This document shows positions 28,666 through 36,784 of a stretch of 36,784 bases of DNA, in pieces. The DNA comes from Rhizophlyctis rosea. Its lineage: Eukaryota; Chytridiomycota; Chytridiomycetes; Rhizophlyctidales; Rhizophlyctidaceae. Every line of letters begins with the position of its first letter. Position 1 is the first letter of the stretch. Under the pieces are notes generated by a model. It worked only from the letters and a program-made list of their open reading frames with translations, searched no databases and was not told the DNA's origin. Location: assembly GCA_027596075.1 (NCBI GenBank), contig JADGJC010000372.1, positions 1 to 36,784 on the forward strand, written 5' to 3'. Made by a program: the position numbers and the translations under genes.

Positions 28666-31664
28666 ATTTCTGACAAGTGAAATCGAACTGCTTCATGTGG
28701 AGTGTGGATTGCACTCAAGGGTGCTTCCTTAGTCATATGATCCGTAAGGGGCACAAGGTAAAAAGAGTCATTGCGCTTTTTGGGAGACGAATGTAGCAAA
28801 TTTTTCAACATGTAAGTTATGTGGCGTGGTATCGGATCGGGGCTTCGACACTGGATAGATCGTCCCGCCTGCATCATGTCCGCTCGTCTGACCACAGTGG
28901 CCATCGTCACATGACAGTGCGGCTATGGCTGCAAGGAAAGTGAGGCGTGCCCATTGCCTGAGGGACGACTGGGTTTGTAGTGTTTGTGGCAAACACGAAT
29001 CCTGTGCATGTGGTGGCGCATGAAGTGGAGTTGCTTATCACCTCAACATCCCTTTGCGCTGGATTAAAAACCCGGAAAGAAGTGGCAATACATTGCTCAC
29101 TCTACATGATACTACATCAGACAGCTCCGCAATACAACAAAATTTGGTCACATTGACCGCGAATGCAGCGAAGGCAGCAGGTGTGACTTTGTTGGAGAAC
29201 GTGTTTGAGGGTCCTAAACTGCCATTTTGCATCTCAAAATTGGGAGCAAACCATGTCAGCAATCTTACTTTCATGATGGGTATATGTGGGGAAGTCTTAC
29301 ATGGATTGACGACATGATACTCAACTCTGAGTGGAGTGCACTTCGTTGTGTCGACCATATGAACCGTGTTGATTCCGATGCGCATGCTCCCACCTTGACA
29401 TCAGTATCACGGTGACATCTGGAATACGGTTGCAATCTATCCTGTTACGGCGCGACCGTTCGTTTTTGTGTGCTTTACCCTCAAGGCGTGAAAAAAAGCA
29501 TTGGCCGCTTTCCGGATTCCACAATCTTACATTGCTTGCTCTGTACGGGAGCATAGCAAGATGGCTGCCGACACGTGGGGGTGACTGGCTTCTTGAAAGT
29601 GTGCCTTCCGATTCCATCAGGCAATGTAGCCACAACATGTCAACAATCGCATCTCCATTTTTAGGAAGATTAGTCTTCTGCTGTAAATTGTTTGATTGCG
29701 TATCAGAGAGGACTTCTGCTGACACGAAAAAGTCGGCAGTGGATTGGTGGGTTACGAAAGTTGAGACTTCTTTTCTGACCTGGCCCCTCTTGCAATGACG
29801 GCTGGAATGTCAAAGACCTTGGCTCGACTGATTAATGCGTCCGCACATTCCAAATTTTGCAGGAAGGTAAGCCATACCAGAGCGCAAGTTAGACTGGATT
29901 GACATGGTATCATGCACATCATTGAATGAATGGATGGACTTGTTGGCCGCTGCGGATGCATGTGTACCTTCTTTCGTTGGTGGAGCACGTCCCATTACTT
30001 GGCCGACAAACCTAAAACGAACGTATCAAGCATCCCGAAATGGCCGTACTTCTTGCACAATCATCCAGTTGTGACCCGGCAAACATCGCATAAAGAAGCC
30101 ATTTGAAGGCTGTAACTCAGAAGCCCTTATCATCCAATGGCGAACTGCGATGGCTCAATGGATATGGGACATGAGTGGCAAAACACTTATCAGAACTCAC
30201 AACATCCGATAAATTTGTCCGTCAGAACAGCGCGTGTGCCCTTGAAGGGCAAAGACATGCCAGCCAAAATGCGGTAAAACCTTCAGATGTTTCGATCCTG
30301 CAAAACGGATGTGATGACAAATCCAGTAATTCGTTGTTGCGCTTTCTTTTGATGCATGAATTACATTTAACATTTATTCAATACTTCGACGCTGTTCAAA
30401 ACTGATCGATTCGGCCCTGGAAGGTGTGCAACGACCGTTGACATTGTGGCATGAGACTGATGTGCGTCTGAAGATAGCTTCAGATAGAGACTTAGTACAT
30501 GGTGCACACATCCTGGCATACCGATCACCTAGAAGGAGCATCAACGACTACATGCCCATTGTTTCCGATCTTGTCCTGTGTTTGTACATGCACAAGACGG
30601 ATGTGGAGGGAGTGTGTTGGCAGAATCTTTTTTGTGTCTCATTTATGATACTGTTCGTCTTTTCAGTGCGAGTTTTCAGTGACACGAGACGCGCTTCGCG
30701 CCTGCATTATAAACTCGTTGAAAAATGGTTGTAGTAGCGATCATGCATGGTAGTGATAAAGGCATGTAGATGGAGTTCCGTTTTGAGGCGACAATTGTGC
30801 AGGACTGTAGCCAATGGCGACTTCCGTCATGAAAACCCGCATGAAAAAAGCCAGACTAGCAGTAGAACTACCTGAATGAACAAAGGGTCGCAACTGGCAG
30901 CAATTGACGTTTCCAGAATGAGGCACTTCCGCTCGCCTGAATGTCTCAAATCCACATCCCATATACTCCACCATTTTCACTGCCCCATGCAATGCTCCGA
31001 CGCATTGAAGTTTCTCAACCGATCTGGATGAATAAAAACGAAATGGACGACTCAACCTCCAGATCTATCCAGCAACCAAAGACCGACTTGCGTTGGGACT
31101 TGCCAAATGAAACTTCCAATGGGTTTTCCGCCAATCCATTGCATGCATGAACCATTTAAATCGCGACACATTGTTCACAGTTGGTGCCGCTACGGCTGTC
31201 GTTGGCTCCATGATGATAATGCATAACATGACACGAAACGAAAGGTGGGTGTACTGTGATGATTGATGCACTGTGATGATTGGTTCTGTGATGATTGGTT
31301 CTGTGATGATTGGCTACGAATGCCGTGGAGAACCAAGGGGTGCTTACAAGTCGAAAAAGGGGATACAATCGGAGAGATCAAAATTGCACCTTCTGCGAGG
31401 TTTCACATGATTACGGCGGTGACTGACAGTCCCGTGAAGAGTCTATTTTGTATGTTTACGTCATTGTATTGACAACGTCACAGTGCGCTATACTGCACAG
31501 CAAGCATGGGCACGGGCAGTAGTGACTGCATCTCTGCGGATGGACTCAGCATGACGAGATATACTGAACCAAGCGGTGCCTGGCACAAGAGTAAATTTGA
31601 CATCTGTACTGCCAGGGATCGATAGGCGGAACAAAAATGATATGTTTCCAGGCATTCCCGTCAG
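28666..31664. other. 3 kb intergenic region, nothing recognised
   Basis: Frames on both strands are below about 135 codons and overlap (29321-29725 minus against 29412-29798 plus). They have no motifs and no plausible exon chain. The small minisatellite at 31272-31314 is the only structured feature I noticed. It resembles the 12 kb gene-poor region in composition. Confidence 0.5.
31255..31314. repeat. 15-bp minisatellite TGTGATGATTGGTTC
   Basis: Copies lie at 31272-31286 and 31287-31301, with a partial copy at 31302-31313. They are preceded by a diverged copy (TGTGATGATTG at 31255-31265) offset by 17 nt. The translations in this stretch (NHHRT repeats) are shadows of the repeat. Confidence 0.75.
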
Positions 31665-31718
31665 CGATAATTGCACACAGTCTCGTCAATTCCGCCAGCA
31701 GCACATCTTTTCCCATTC
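31665..31718 (+). repeat. Copy A of a duplicated promoter-like segment
   Basis: CGATAATTGCACACAG and the following bases to CTTTTCCCATTC match 34364-34422 with two substitutions and one 5-nt gap. Copy B sits about 30 nt upstream of the ATG of the 270-residue gene at 34452. Copy A has no such gene after it; it is followed by the 3' end of the minus-strand zinc-finger gene. It may be an orphaned promoter left by a rearrangement. Confidence 0.7.
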
Positions 31719-31763
31719 CCCAACAGCGCGTACATATACAGTGCTAGAATGCGACAATGAAAT

Positions 31764-31783
31764 CCCCAACCCCAACCCTAACT
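31764..31783 (-). repeat. Telomere-like C-strand repeat at the 3' end of the zinc-finger gene
   Basis: CCCCAACCCCAACCCTAACT is a degenerate TTAGGG-type array in C-rich orientation. It overlaps the stop codon of the minus-strand gene (31782-31784). Confidence 0.45.
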
Positions 31784-32641
31784 AGATGGGGGTCACTATA
31801 TCACAATTACATCTACCGCGCGGGCGTTCCTCCAAGTTTTGCGTGCACGCCGGATTACTATGAGACAGATTCTCCACCCGATTCCGGCACGACGGACACC
31901 GAACCCCTCTCCCATTTGACATCGTATCATAGCACCTCCTGTGAAGTTGCTGACCACAGTTCCTACACATGACCCTTGTGCTTCCCGTAAATATATCCTC
32001 CAGGCAGATGGCGCACTGCGCCAAGACCGTCTGGCTGAGATCCTGTTCAAAGTTCCCTCCTCTCACGAAGCGCTCCCATTTTTCAAAGGCGAGTTTGGGA
32101 TGGTGAGGGCAGTGGTCGCTTCTTTTGTAATAACATTCGAACACTCCGCTGGGATACGTTACGTTCCAAGGGTCGATGACGAGGGGACCGATGGCGTGGA
32201 CGTAGCTGTACCGCCTGTCCTCGGACATTGTTGAAGTTGTGGTGACGCGTTCCAGGAGGCGGTCAGCTTGCGAAGCCCAAAGAGCAACAGGTCGAGGAAA
32301 GTCGGACGTAGCACCTTTGAGTATGGCGTAGAGTTCTCCGGACGGCTTTCCCTCCAAGTGGTTTGACAAAATGCGAAACACAGACTCGGAAACTGGCTGA
32401 GGTGTATGCCTTCCCAAATCCGCTTTTGTGCAGAACTGTTGGAAGATGGTTTCGATTTGCGTGACACGCATTCCCGCCTCTGGGCCAAAGACATTCTACC
32501 GAGGTTGCCGATGTCACAGAGTTCGAGGTCAGTCATGTGGGGAGGCGAGGTAGTAGTGAACCGTTTGAAGCAGTCGCTACACCACCCATGGAGGCAATCA
32601 GGGCCGTAGCTGGCCGAACCACAATCGGGACAACTCGGCAT
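31782..32641 (-). CDS. Zinc-finger protein with C-terminal RING/PHD-type (C4HC3) domain
   Basis: The ATG at 32641 starts a protein of about 286 residues. The N terminus has paired cysteines (C4, C7, C16, C21, C24, with H18: CPDCG ... CLHGWCSDC) that could form a zinc ribbon-like finger. The middle is helical (ETIFQQFCTKADLG, SVFRILSNHLEG). At about 210-252 the pattern CAIC, CRNC, LHRRC, CPSC gives C-x2-C, C-x2-C, x4-H-x2-C, C-x2-C, the C4HC3 arrangement of RING-CH or PHD fingers. CAICLED favours a RING-type ubiquitin ligase. The frame shifts by one nucleotide near 32480-32490. Alternatively a 77-nt intron (donor GTAGAA, weak; acceptor AAAAG) could join the frames. The gene is flanked at both ends by telomere-like repeats. 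E3 activity is inferred. Confidence 0.7.
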
Positions 32642-32648
32642 GTTTGAC

Positions 32649-32662
32649 GGTTAGGGTTAGGG
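32649..32662 (+). repeat. Telomere-like G-strand repeat upstream of the zinc-finger gene
   Basis: GGTTAGGGTTAGGG lies 8 nt upstream of the ATG (on the opposite strand) and carries two exact TTAGGG units. Short TTAGGG/AACCCTAA boxes also act as promoter elements bound by Myb-type telobox or Tbf1-like factors, which is an alternative to a telomeric relic. Confidence 0.5.
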
Positions 32663-33060
32663 TATAGGTATGTCTGTGTAGAATCACCATGTCGGATGAA
32701 ATAGATGGAGGTTATGCGACGCATGGCAACTCACACAGAAGATATATGACGGTAAAAGGGAATGATCGGCTTGACTTGGGTGTGCCGGTCACCGTGATGA
32801 GGCTGTCAGATGAGCAAGTTGGCCAATTGTAATTGCAGCGCGGCCAGCGAGGCGAGGGGCACTTGGGGTACTTACAGAAAATGCAAAGAAACCCACAAGA
32901 GATAAAAACCCCGTCTGAGTCACACACAATCACGTGTAAAACAAAGGTTGCTGCGCCCCAACAGTGGCAAAGCTGTGGGTATTTCGATGTTCCCTGCCGG
33001 CGCTGCCGTTACTTTTCGCACTCAGCAACCTCACCCCTATCCATCTCATGCTTTTGCGTA
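32663..33060. other. Divergent intergenic region between zinc-finger and F-box genes
   Basis: This region of nearly 400 nt must contain the promoters of the minus-strand zinc-finger gene and the plus-strand F-box gene. ATCACGTGT at 32929-32937 contains CACGTG. No TATA box is clear. No gene is seen. Confidence 0.45.
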
Positions 33061-34085
33061 ATGGCCCAACCTGACTGGACACTGGTCGAAACACTCAGAG
33101 CTGCCTCTCCAACCTACTCACCCTTATATGCCACACCGAACGACGGCAAAACAACAACACCATCACCCCCGGGCCCATTCCATCAGCCCGACCCCCTGCT
33201 TGGCCCTTGTCCTTCGACTGCCTCGCCCACATCTTTTCCTTCCTCCCGCTCACCCACCGTCTCAAATTGCGCTTCCTAGCAAAACCATTCAATCGAACAC
33301 TGTGCACCACCATCCGTGATTTACATTTACCTCGTCCTGGTAAACGGGAGGATGGCCGGCCGTACAGTGAACTGGACATGCATGTGGTGGCCAGGTTTTG
33401 CACATTCGTGTGCTCCCTGCCGGCCAATCATCCTTTCTTTCGTCACATCCGCACCATCAACCTATATCACCCTCGCATTGTCTACCTTTCACATCGACAC
33501 CTCCCCGCCAAAGCCAAAGACAATCTCCTCGACGTCGCTCGGCGCTTTATATCCTTGCGCGCTGTGATGGAGTACGATCCGGAGGGAGGAAGGGTGATGT
33601 GGTTGGGGGTTAGTGATTTGGCGGACTGCCACACGTGTCCTGCGGGGTTGGGTGGTAAAATAGGCGACCGCAAGTCGCGAACTCCGCAAGACTATCTATC
33701 CGACTCTAAAGGCGTTCCGGAGTATTTGTTTACTGAGCTGCTGGGTGACCAAGAGGAGTCGTGGTTGGAATCCCTCGTCGAGACGGGCATGTATTCGGGT
33801 GAAGATCAGTCACCGTGTAGCTACTGGGGCTTTCGGTTGGTGGCTCAGAGTGATTTTGTGGCAGAGTCACTCATGTGGTACTTTCGGATGTTTCCGTTTG
33901 TCGTCAAAGGGGCTTTAGTGCGGGCACATGAAAGGTGGGGTGCTTTGATTCGCTTCGACCCTGAAAACGGTGTTGATGAGTTTGATGGAGAAAGCGATTT
34001 GTCGAGGTTGGAACAGCGTTTAAGCGCTTCAGGGGGGTTGCAGTATGACGGGAGCGATATCCTCATTTTGGAAACCGTGGTCTGA
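33061..34085 (+). CDS. F-box protein
   Basis: The F-box is clear in the frame that stays open to 34085: LSFDCLAHIFSFLPLTHRLKLRFLAKPFN (coding from 33207). About 260 residues with no recognised repeat follow, including HPFFRHIRTINLYHPRIVYL and WYFRMFPFVVKGALV. F-box proteins recruit substrates to SCF ubiquitin ligases through Skp1; the target is unknown. The start is uncertain. ATG 33061 opens a frame (MAQPDWTLVETLRAAS ... QPDPLLGP) that would run naturally into the F-box if one nucleotide were added at about 33205. ATG 33048 with a 128-nt intron (33058-33185) would also reach the F-box frame. The F-box frame itself has no ATG upstream. It is divergent from the zinc-finger gene. Confidence 0.7.
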
Positions 34086-34098
34086 TCACTGGAGAGAG

Positions 34099-34130
34099 CT
34101 CTTAGACTAGTTTGCTCTTAGGCTAGTTTG
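34099..34130. repeat. 16-bp tandem duplication after the F-box gene
   Basis: CTCTTAGACTAGTTTG (34099-34114) and CTCTTAGGCTAGTTTG (34115-34130) differ at one position. It lies 14 nt after the F-box stop codon. Confidence 0.7.
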
Positions 34131-34228
34131 CGATCATCATTGTGAGTGCAAGTTATTTGTGTCAACATTTGGTTGGAATTACCCAACACAAATTAAGGGA
34201 TTGCTAGCGACAGCGGTGGTCTTAACCG

Positions 34229-34236
34229 TGACGTCA
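34229..34236. promoter_or_regulatory. CRE/ATF-type palindrome TGACGTCA
   Basis: An exact TGACGTCA, the site of bZIP factors of the ATF/CREB class, lies 216 nt upstream of the ATG at 34452. It is a plausible upstream element of that gene; binding is inferred. Confidence 0.4.
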
Positions 34237-34363
34237 TAGATACCCTCCGGAAAGCGTCGTCACCGCACAACCACGCCCGCGTTTCAGCACTCCATCTTGT
34301 CTCCTGTCAGGTCGGGAGCCGGTCAGGGAGCCACAACGAGGTTCGTAGAGTAAGCCATTTCAA

Positions 34364-34422
34364 CGATAATTGCACACAGACTCGTCAAGTCCGCCAGCAG
34401 CATTCCCTATCTTTTCCCATTC
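34364..34422 (+). promoter_or_regulatory. Copy B of the duplicated promoter-like segment
   Basis: This is the near-identical partner of 31665-31718. It ends 29 nt before the ATG at 34452, so it probably includes the transcription start or 5' leader. It ends in a pyrimidine-rich stretch (CCCTATCTTTTCCCATTC), common near fungal start sites. Confidence 0.5.
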
Positions 34423-34451
34423 GTTGACCCACCAATTACCAAATCAACACC

Positions 34452-35264
34452 ATGGACGAACCAAACCTGAAGGCCTTCAATCATGTGCTGGACAGGTTGG
34501 ATCGCTTAGATGAACTCACGCAGGGCTTGGTGGCGCACCTGCAATATGAGGAAGAAACGAAGACTTCTGGTTCCATCAACGGACGGCTTTTCGGGCTGCA
34601 TTTTCCGATCAACATCGCGGAAGGAAACACGATGGCAACCAGCAGGCATGCTATCCTGAGTGACCCTTGGAACCGCGAGGACATCCATGATAAAATTCAG
34701 AAAGCTGAGTGCAAGAAGTTTTTGCCCGCACACGCATTCGACGTTTACGATGCCTGGACGGGCGATGAACAGATTCCAACGTGTCTTGATGTGGGGTTGG
34801 AGCCTTCTCACTTGGATCTAATCGAATACGTCATATGGAAAATTCTTCAAGAGAATATATCGGACGAGTTTGAGAGTGCGTACTATCACGAAGCCCGTGA
34901 TGAGTTGTTTTTGACGGCGAAGAAGGAAATTCCGTTGGTCAGGCACGTCCAAGAAGCGGAGAGGTTGTTTCGTTCGTTCGGAATGCGGATGGTATCTGCA
35001 GATGTTCGGGGGATATGCGGTGAGGATGCACTTTTCGGAACTTTGTGGTGGGAAGCCAATGGTTTTCGTCGCAGTGCTACAGGCGAGGTGACAGAGACAA
35101 AGGCCACCGCTTTGCTCTCTGCAGCTGATAACGTGGAAATGAAGGCAAAAAGCATTTGGGAAACCTTCGAACAGGAACGTCGATATTTCATTGGGAGGAG
35201 GTGGAGGGCTGGAGAAATTGAGAATCCAATGGGCAAAATGAAACCGGAGCCGAATGATTTGTAA
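34452..35264 (+). CDS. Intact unknown protein of 270 residues
   Basis: A single open exon starts at ATG 34452 in a strong context (CACC before ATGG). I do not recognise a family. The first 35 residues (FNHVLDRLDRLDELTQGL) have heptad spacing of Leu and could form a short coiled coil. The rest is acidic and mostly helical, with aromatic-rich segments (FDVYDAWTGDE, LIEYVIWKILQENISDEF, IWETFEQERRYFIGRRW). There is no signal peptide or membrane segment. It differs from its neighbours in having no intron or frame break. A CRE-type site and the duplicated segment lie upstream, and AATAAA overlaps the stop. It may be lineage-specific. Confidence 0.75.
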   Translation: MDEPNLKAFNHVLDRLDRLDELTQGLVAHLQYEEETKTSGSINGRLFGLHFPINIAEGNTMATSRHAILSDPWNREDIHDKIQKAECKKFLPAHAFDVYDAWTGDEQIPTCLDVGLEPSHLDLIEYVIWKILQENISDEFESAYYHEARDELFLTAKKEIPLVRHVQEAERLFRSFGMRMVSADVRGICGEDALFGTLWWEANGFRRSATGEVTETKATALLSAADNVEMKAKSIWETFEQERRYFIGRRWRAGEIENPMGKMKPEPNDL

Positions 35265-35268
35265 ATAA
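35263..35268 (+). terminator. AATAAA polyadenylation-signal match overlapping the stop
   Basis: AATAAA begins at the last two bases of the TAA stop codon of the 270-residue gene. If it is used, the 3' UTR would be very short (15-30 nt). Confidence 0.35.
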
Positions 35269-35520
35269 ACATTTTGTTGTCCGGTGTCGAGTTGGCTGGT
35301 GTTGGAGATCTGGAGTCGAGTCAAGAAACAGTGATGGTAATGCTGGAATTTACTCATATAGAGTTGATCACAATGTTCTGTCGAAGCAAAACTGCATGAA
35401 CGATGTTCGCATCTTGAAGGTACTTCTACGACAAAGGGAAGTATGAGAAAACGATAGACTTTGCCGTAAGCACGATGGGTGGAAAGATTGGGCGTGGTTG
35501 GTGTGGGCGTTTTACAAGCA
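35265..35520. other. Convergent 3' intergenic gap
   Basis: This stretch of about 250 nt separates two genes that point at each other. I see no gene or repeat in it. Confidence 0.5.
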
Positions 35521-36454
35521 TTATTCATCATAAAAAGGCAGAGCCTCCCGGATGGACGCTCTCAGAGGATTCAAAAACCGCTCATACATCAACGCTTCCT
35601 CCTGCTTACAAATGACCTTTATGACCCGAAATTCGCCACCCAACTCGCAGGTCTTTCCAGCAACCCTCCGCAAAATGATCCTCGCCCCGGAACTACACTG
35701 ACCCTTCCATGTTGGGAGCGTGTCAGTCACATTCACCCACGGGATCTTCCAGAAGCGTGATATACATAAATGTCGAACCAATAGTGCAGTAGTCGATGCG
35801 CAATCAGTTCGCCTCCATCCCTCAAACCCTGAAACACTATTTTGTCGCGATCGGTAGCGCTGGGATTGAGCAAACCCGCGTCGAGGGCTCCATCCTCGTT
35901 ACTTTGCGAGTCAACAACTTAGTGAGTTTCGATAAAAAGATCGAACTCATACAATTCACACACAGAACTCACAGATCAAGTCGCAACGGGTGTGCTCTTC
36001 CCGTCGGCTTCCCGCTTTCGCCTGGAGACTTCTCCCAAATACGCAACATAGTCGTCATCTTCGTCCCACTCCACCGGTTGTTCTGTATCTTCGGAAATCT
36101 CGGGGTCCGCTTTGAGGTACTCGGTGTTGGTTGGTCCGAAACTACGATATTTACGCACGACCTCTTCGGCGTCCTGTTGTGCTTGCTGTAAGGTCATCTG
36201 TCAAGACGATGATTGAAAAAATGTATGGTGCATACCTTCAGAGCCTTCCTTTCTTCCTCAATGATTTGTATAAGAAGACTTTTCACTTCAGAAGGATTGG
36301 CGCCGGCGAACAGAGACAAAAAAGAAATCCGAATCGTTTCTTGTGCCGAGTCCGAGAACGAAGATAGCTCTTTCAAATCGGGAAGGAAATTTTCTGAACG
36401 CGACGGGGCAGCAGCGAAAAGTGTGTGGGCTTTTTGTGCAAGCAATGTGGTCAT
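35521..36454 (-). CDS. Unknown multi-exon protein
   Basis: ATG 36454 opens exon 1 (36454-36236), a helical segment (MTTLLAQKAHTLFAAAP ... LLIQIIEEERKALK). A 38-nt intron (36198-36235, GTATGC...GACAG) joins it in phase to exon 2 (from 36197: MTLQQAQQDAEEVVRKYRSF ... PVEWDEDDDYVAYLGEV), which ends at a TGA (35976-35978). Further coding-like sequence follows in the same frame: exon 3 35894-35766 (DRDKIVFQGLRDGG ... LLHYWFDIY) and exon 4 to 35521 (ARIILRRVAGKTCELGGEFRVI ... ALPFYDE), joined by a normal 62- or 68-nt intron. The link from exon 2 to 3 has an ideal GTGAGT donor (35972), but the TGA lies one codon before it. Either the gene ends at the TGA or a weaker GTTGCG donor is used upstream. 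The function is not recognised. Confidence 0.55.
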
Positions 36455-36503
36455 GATTGTAGGTCCTAGGACATCAAAGAAGGACTGAGGTTGAGATAAT
36501 CCT

Positions 36504-36539
36504 GGAGAGCAAAGTTGAGTGGGAGAGCAAAGTTGAGTG
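36504..36539. repeat. 18-bp perfect tandem duplication in the 5' leader
   Basis: GGAGAGCAAAGTTGAGTG occurs at 36504-36521 and 36522-36539. It lies between the TATA box and the ATG of the minus-strand gene, so it is probably transcribed as 5' UTR. Confidence 0.75.
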
Positions 36540-36561
36540 GGAGTTGGGGTGGAGACCGCTC

Positions 36562-36569
36562 TTATATAA
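36562..36569 (-). promoter_or_regulatory. TATA box of the gene starting at 36454
   Basis: TTATATAA, palindromic, lies about 108 nt upstream of the ATG on the minus strand. With a start site about 30 nt downstream it would give a leader of about 75 nt that includes the 18-bp duplication. Confidence 0.55.
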
Positions 36570-36784
36570 CAGTGGCTGCGCCTGTGCCACCCATGCAAAT
36601 TTTGGTTCCGAAAATCTGAATCCACTGCGGAACCAAAACAATTGTGCGTACCCTAAGAGCATCTCCACCCTTGTCCATCTTTTGGATGGCTTATTGACGG
36701 GCTTAAGATCACGTGACCGTTGAGCCACAAAATGCAACCCCACTCTTGCCCACCTTTTCAAAAATACGGGCTTATATCCATCAG
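36570..36784. other. Upstream flank with an extended E-box
   Basis: No gene is seen. ATCACGTGAC at 36708-36717 matches the sites at 405-469. Overlapping frames on the minus strand here are shadows of promoter sequence. Confidence 0.45.

Noticed and set aside
29321..29798. Overlapping frames of 134 and 128 codons on opposite strands
   Set aside because: They overlap each other, lack motifs and have no exon partners.
31190..31381. NHHRT-repeat peptide frames
   Set aside because: They are translations of the 15-bp minisatellite.
31757..31972. A plus-strand gene driven by copy A of the duplicated segment
   Set aside because: The 71-codon frame is antisense to the zinc-finger gene and shares nothing with the 270-residue protein.
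36474..36761. 95-codon minus-strand frame
   Set aside because: It covers the TATA box and the 18-bp duplication, so it is promoter and leader sequence.
1..36784. CRISPR arrays, bacterial operons or phage genes
   Set aside because: No spaced direct repeats of the right form, no Shine-Dalgarno-led gene strings, and clear spliceosomal introns show nuclear eukaryotic DNA.

Overview
The window looks like nuclear DNA of an early-diverging fungus, most likely a chytrid. Introns are short (about 50-77 nt, perhaps down to 37-38 nt) with GTATGT, GTGAGT or GTAAGT donors. Genes are monocistronic on both strands, some with TATA boxes. The protein families fit: F-box/ankyrin proteins with 30-residue ankyrin units, a Crinkler-like nuclease-fold protein, and a STAND protein with WD40 repeats. 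The lineage call is inference from family content, not a marker gene.

Left part (1-4300): a decayed dual-specificity-phosphatase-like gene (minus), two tandem F-box/ankyrin paralogues (plus), one 5'-truncated and one frame-broken, and a four-exon minus-strand gene with an NLS-like patch and a D...ExK nuclease-like signature. Middle (4300-18080): almost 14 kb with no coding sequence I can defend. It holds one probable TIR-bounded element (5277-5799) with tRNA-like Pol III boxes, several hairpins and small tandem repeats. Centre-right (18080-26016): a divergent gene pair (a four-Myb-like-repeat protein with a mitochondrial-type presequence, and a TPR plus family-16 methyltransferase), then a large nine-exon TIR-NACHT-WD40 gene. 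Right part (26017-36784): a two-or-more-exon unknown gene, a 3 kb empty stretch, a RING/PHD-type zinc-finger gene flanked by telomere-like repeats, an F-box gene, an intact 270-residue unknown protein whose 5' flank carries a copy of a motif also found 2.7 kb away, and a multi-exon minus-strand unknown.

The best candidate for an interesting system is the TIR-NACHT-WD40 gene at 21551-26016. It has the layout of an NLR-type sensor: an N-terminal TIR domain with a candidate NADase glutamate, a NACHT ATPase switch and about ten WD repeats. The F-box/ankyrin pair, the RING-like gene and the F-box gene may reflect an expanded ubiquitin-ligase adaptor repertoire. Several otherwise coherent coding regions carry single-nucleotide frame breaks. 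These could be pseudogenisation, missed introns or consensus errors, and they should be resolved before any gene is called dead.
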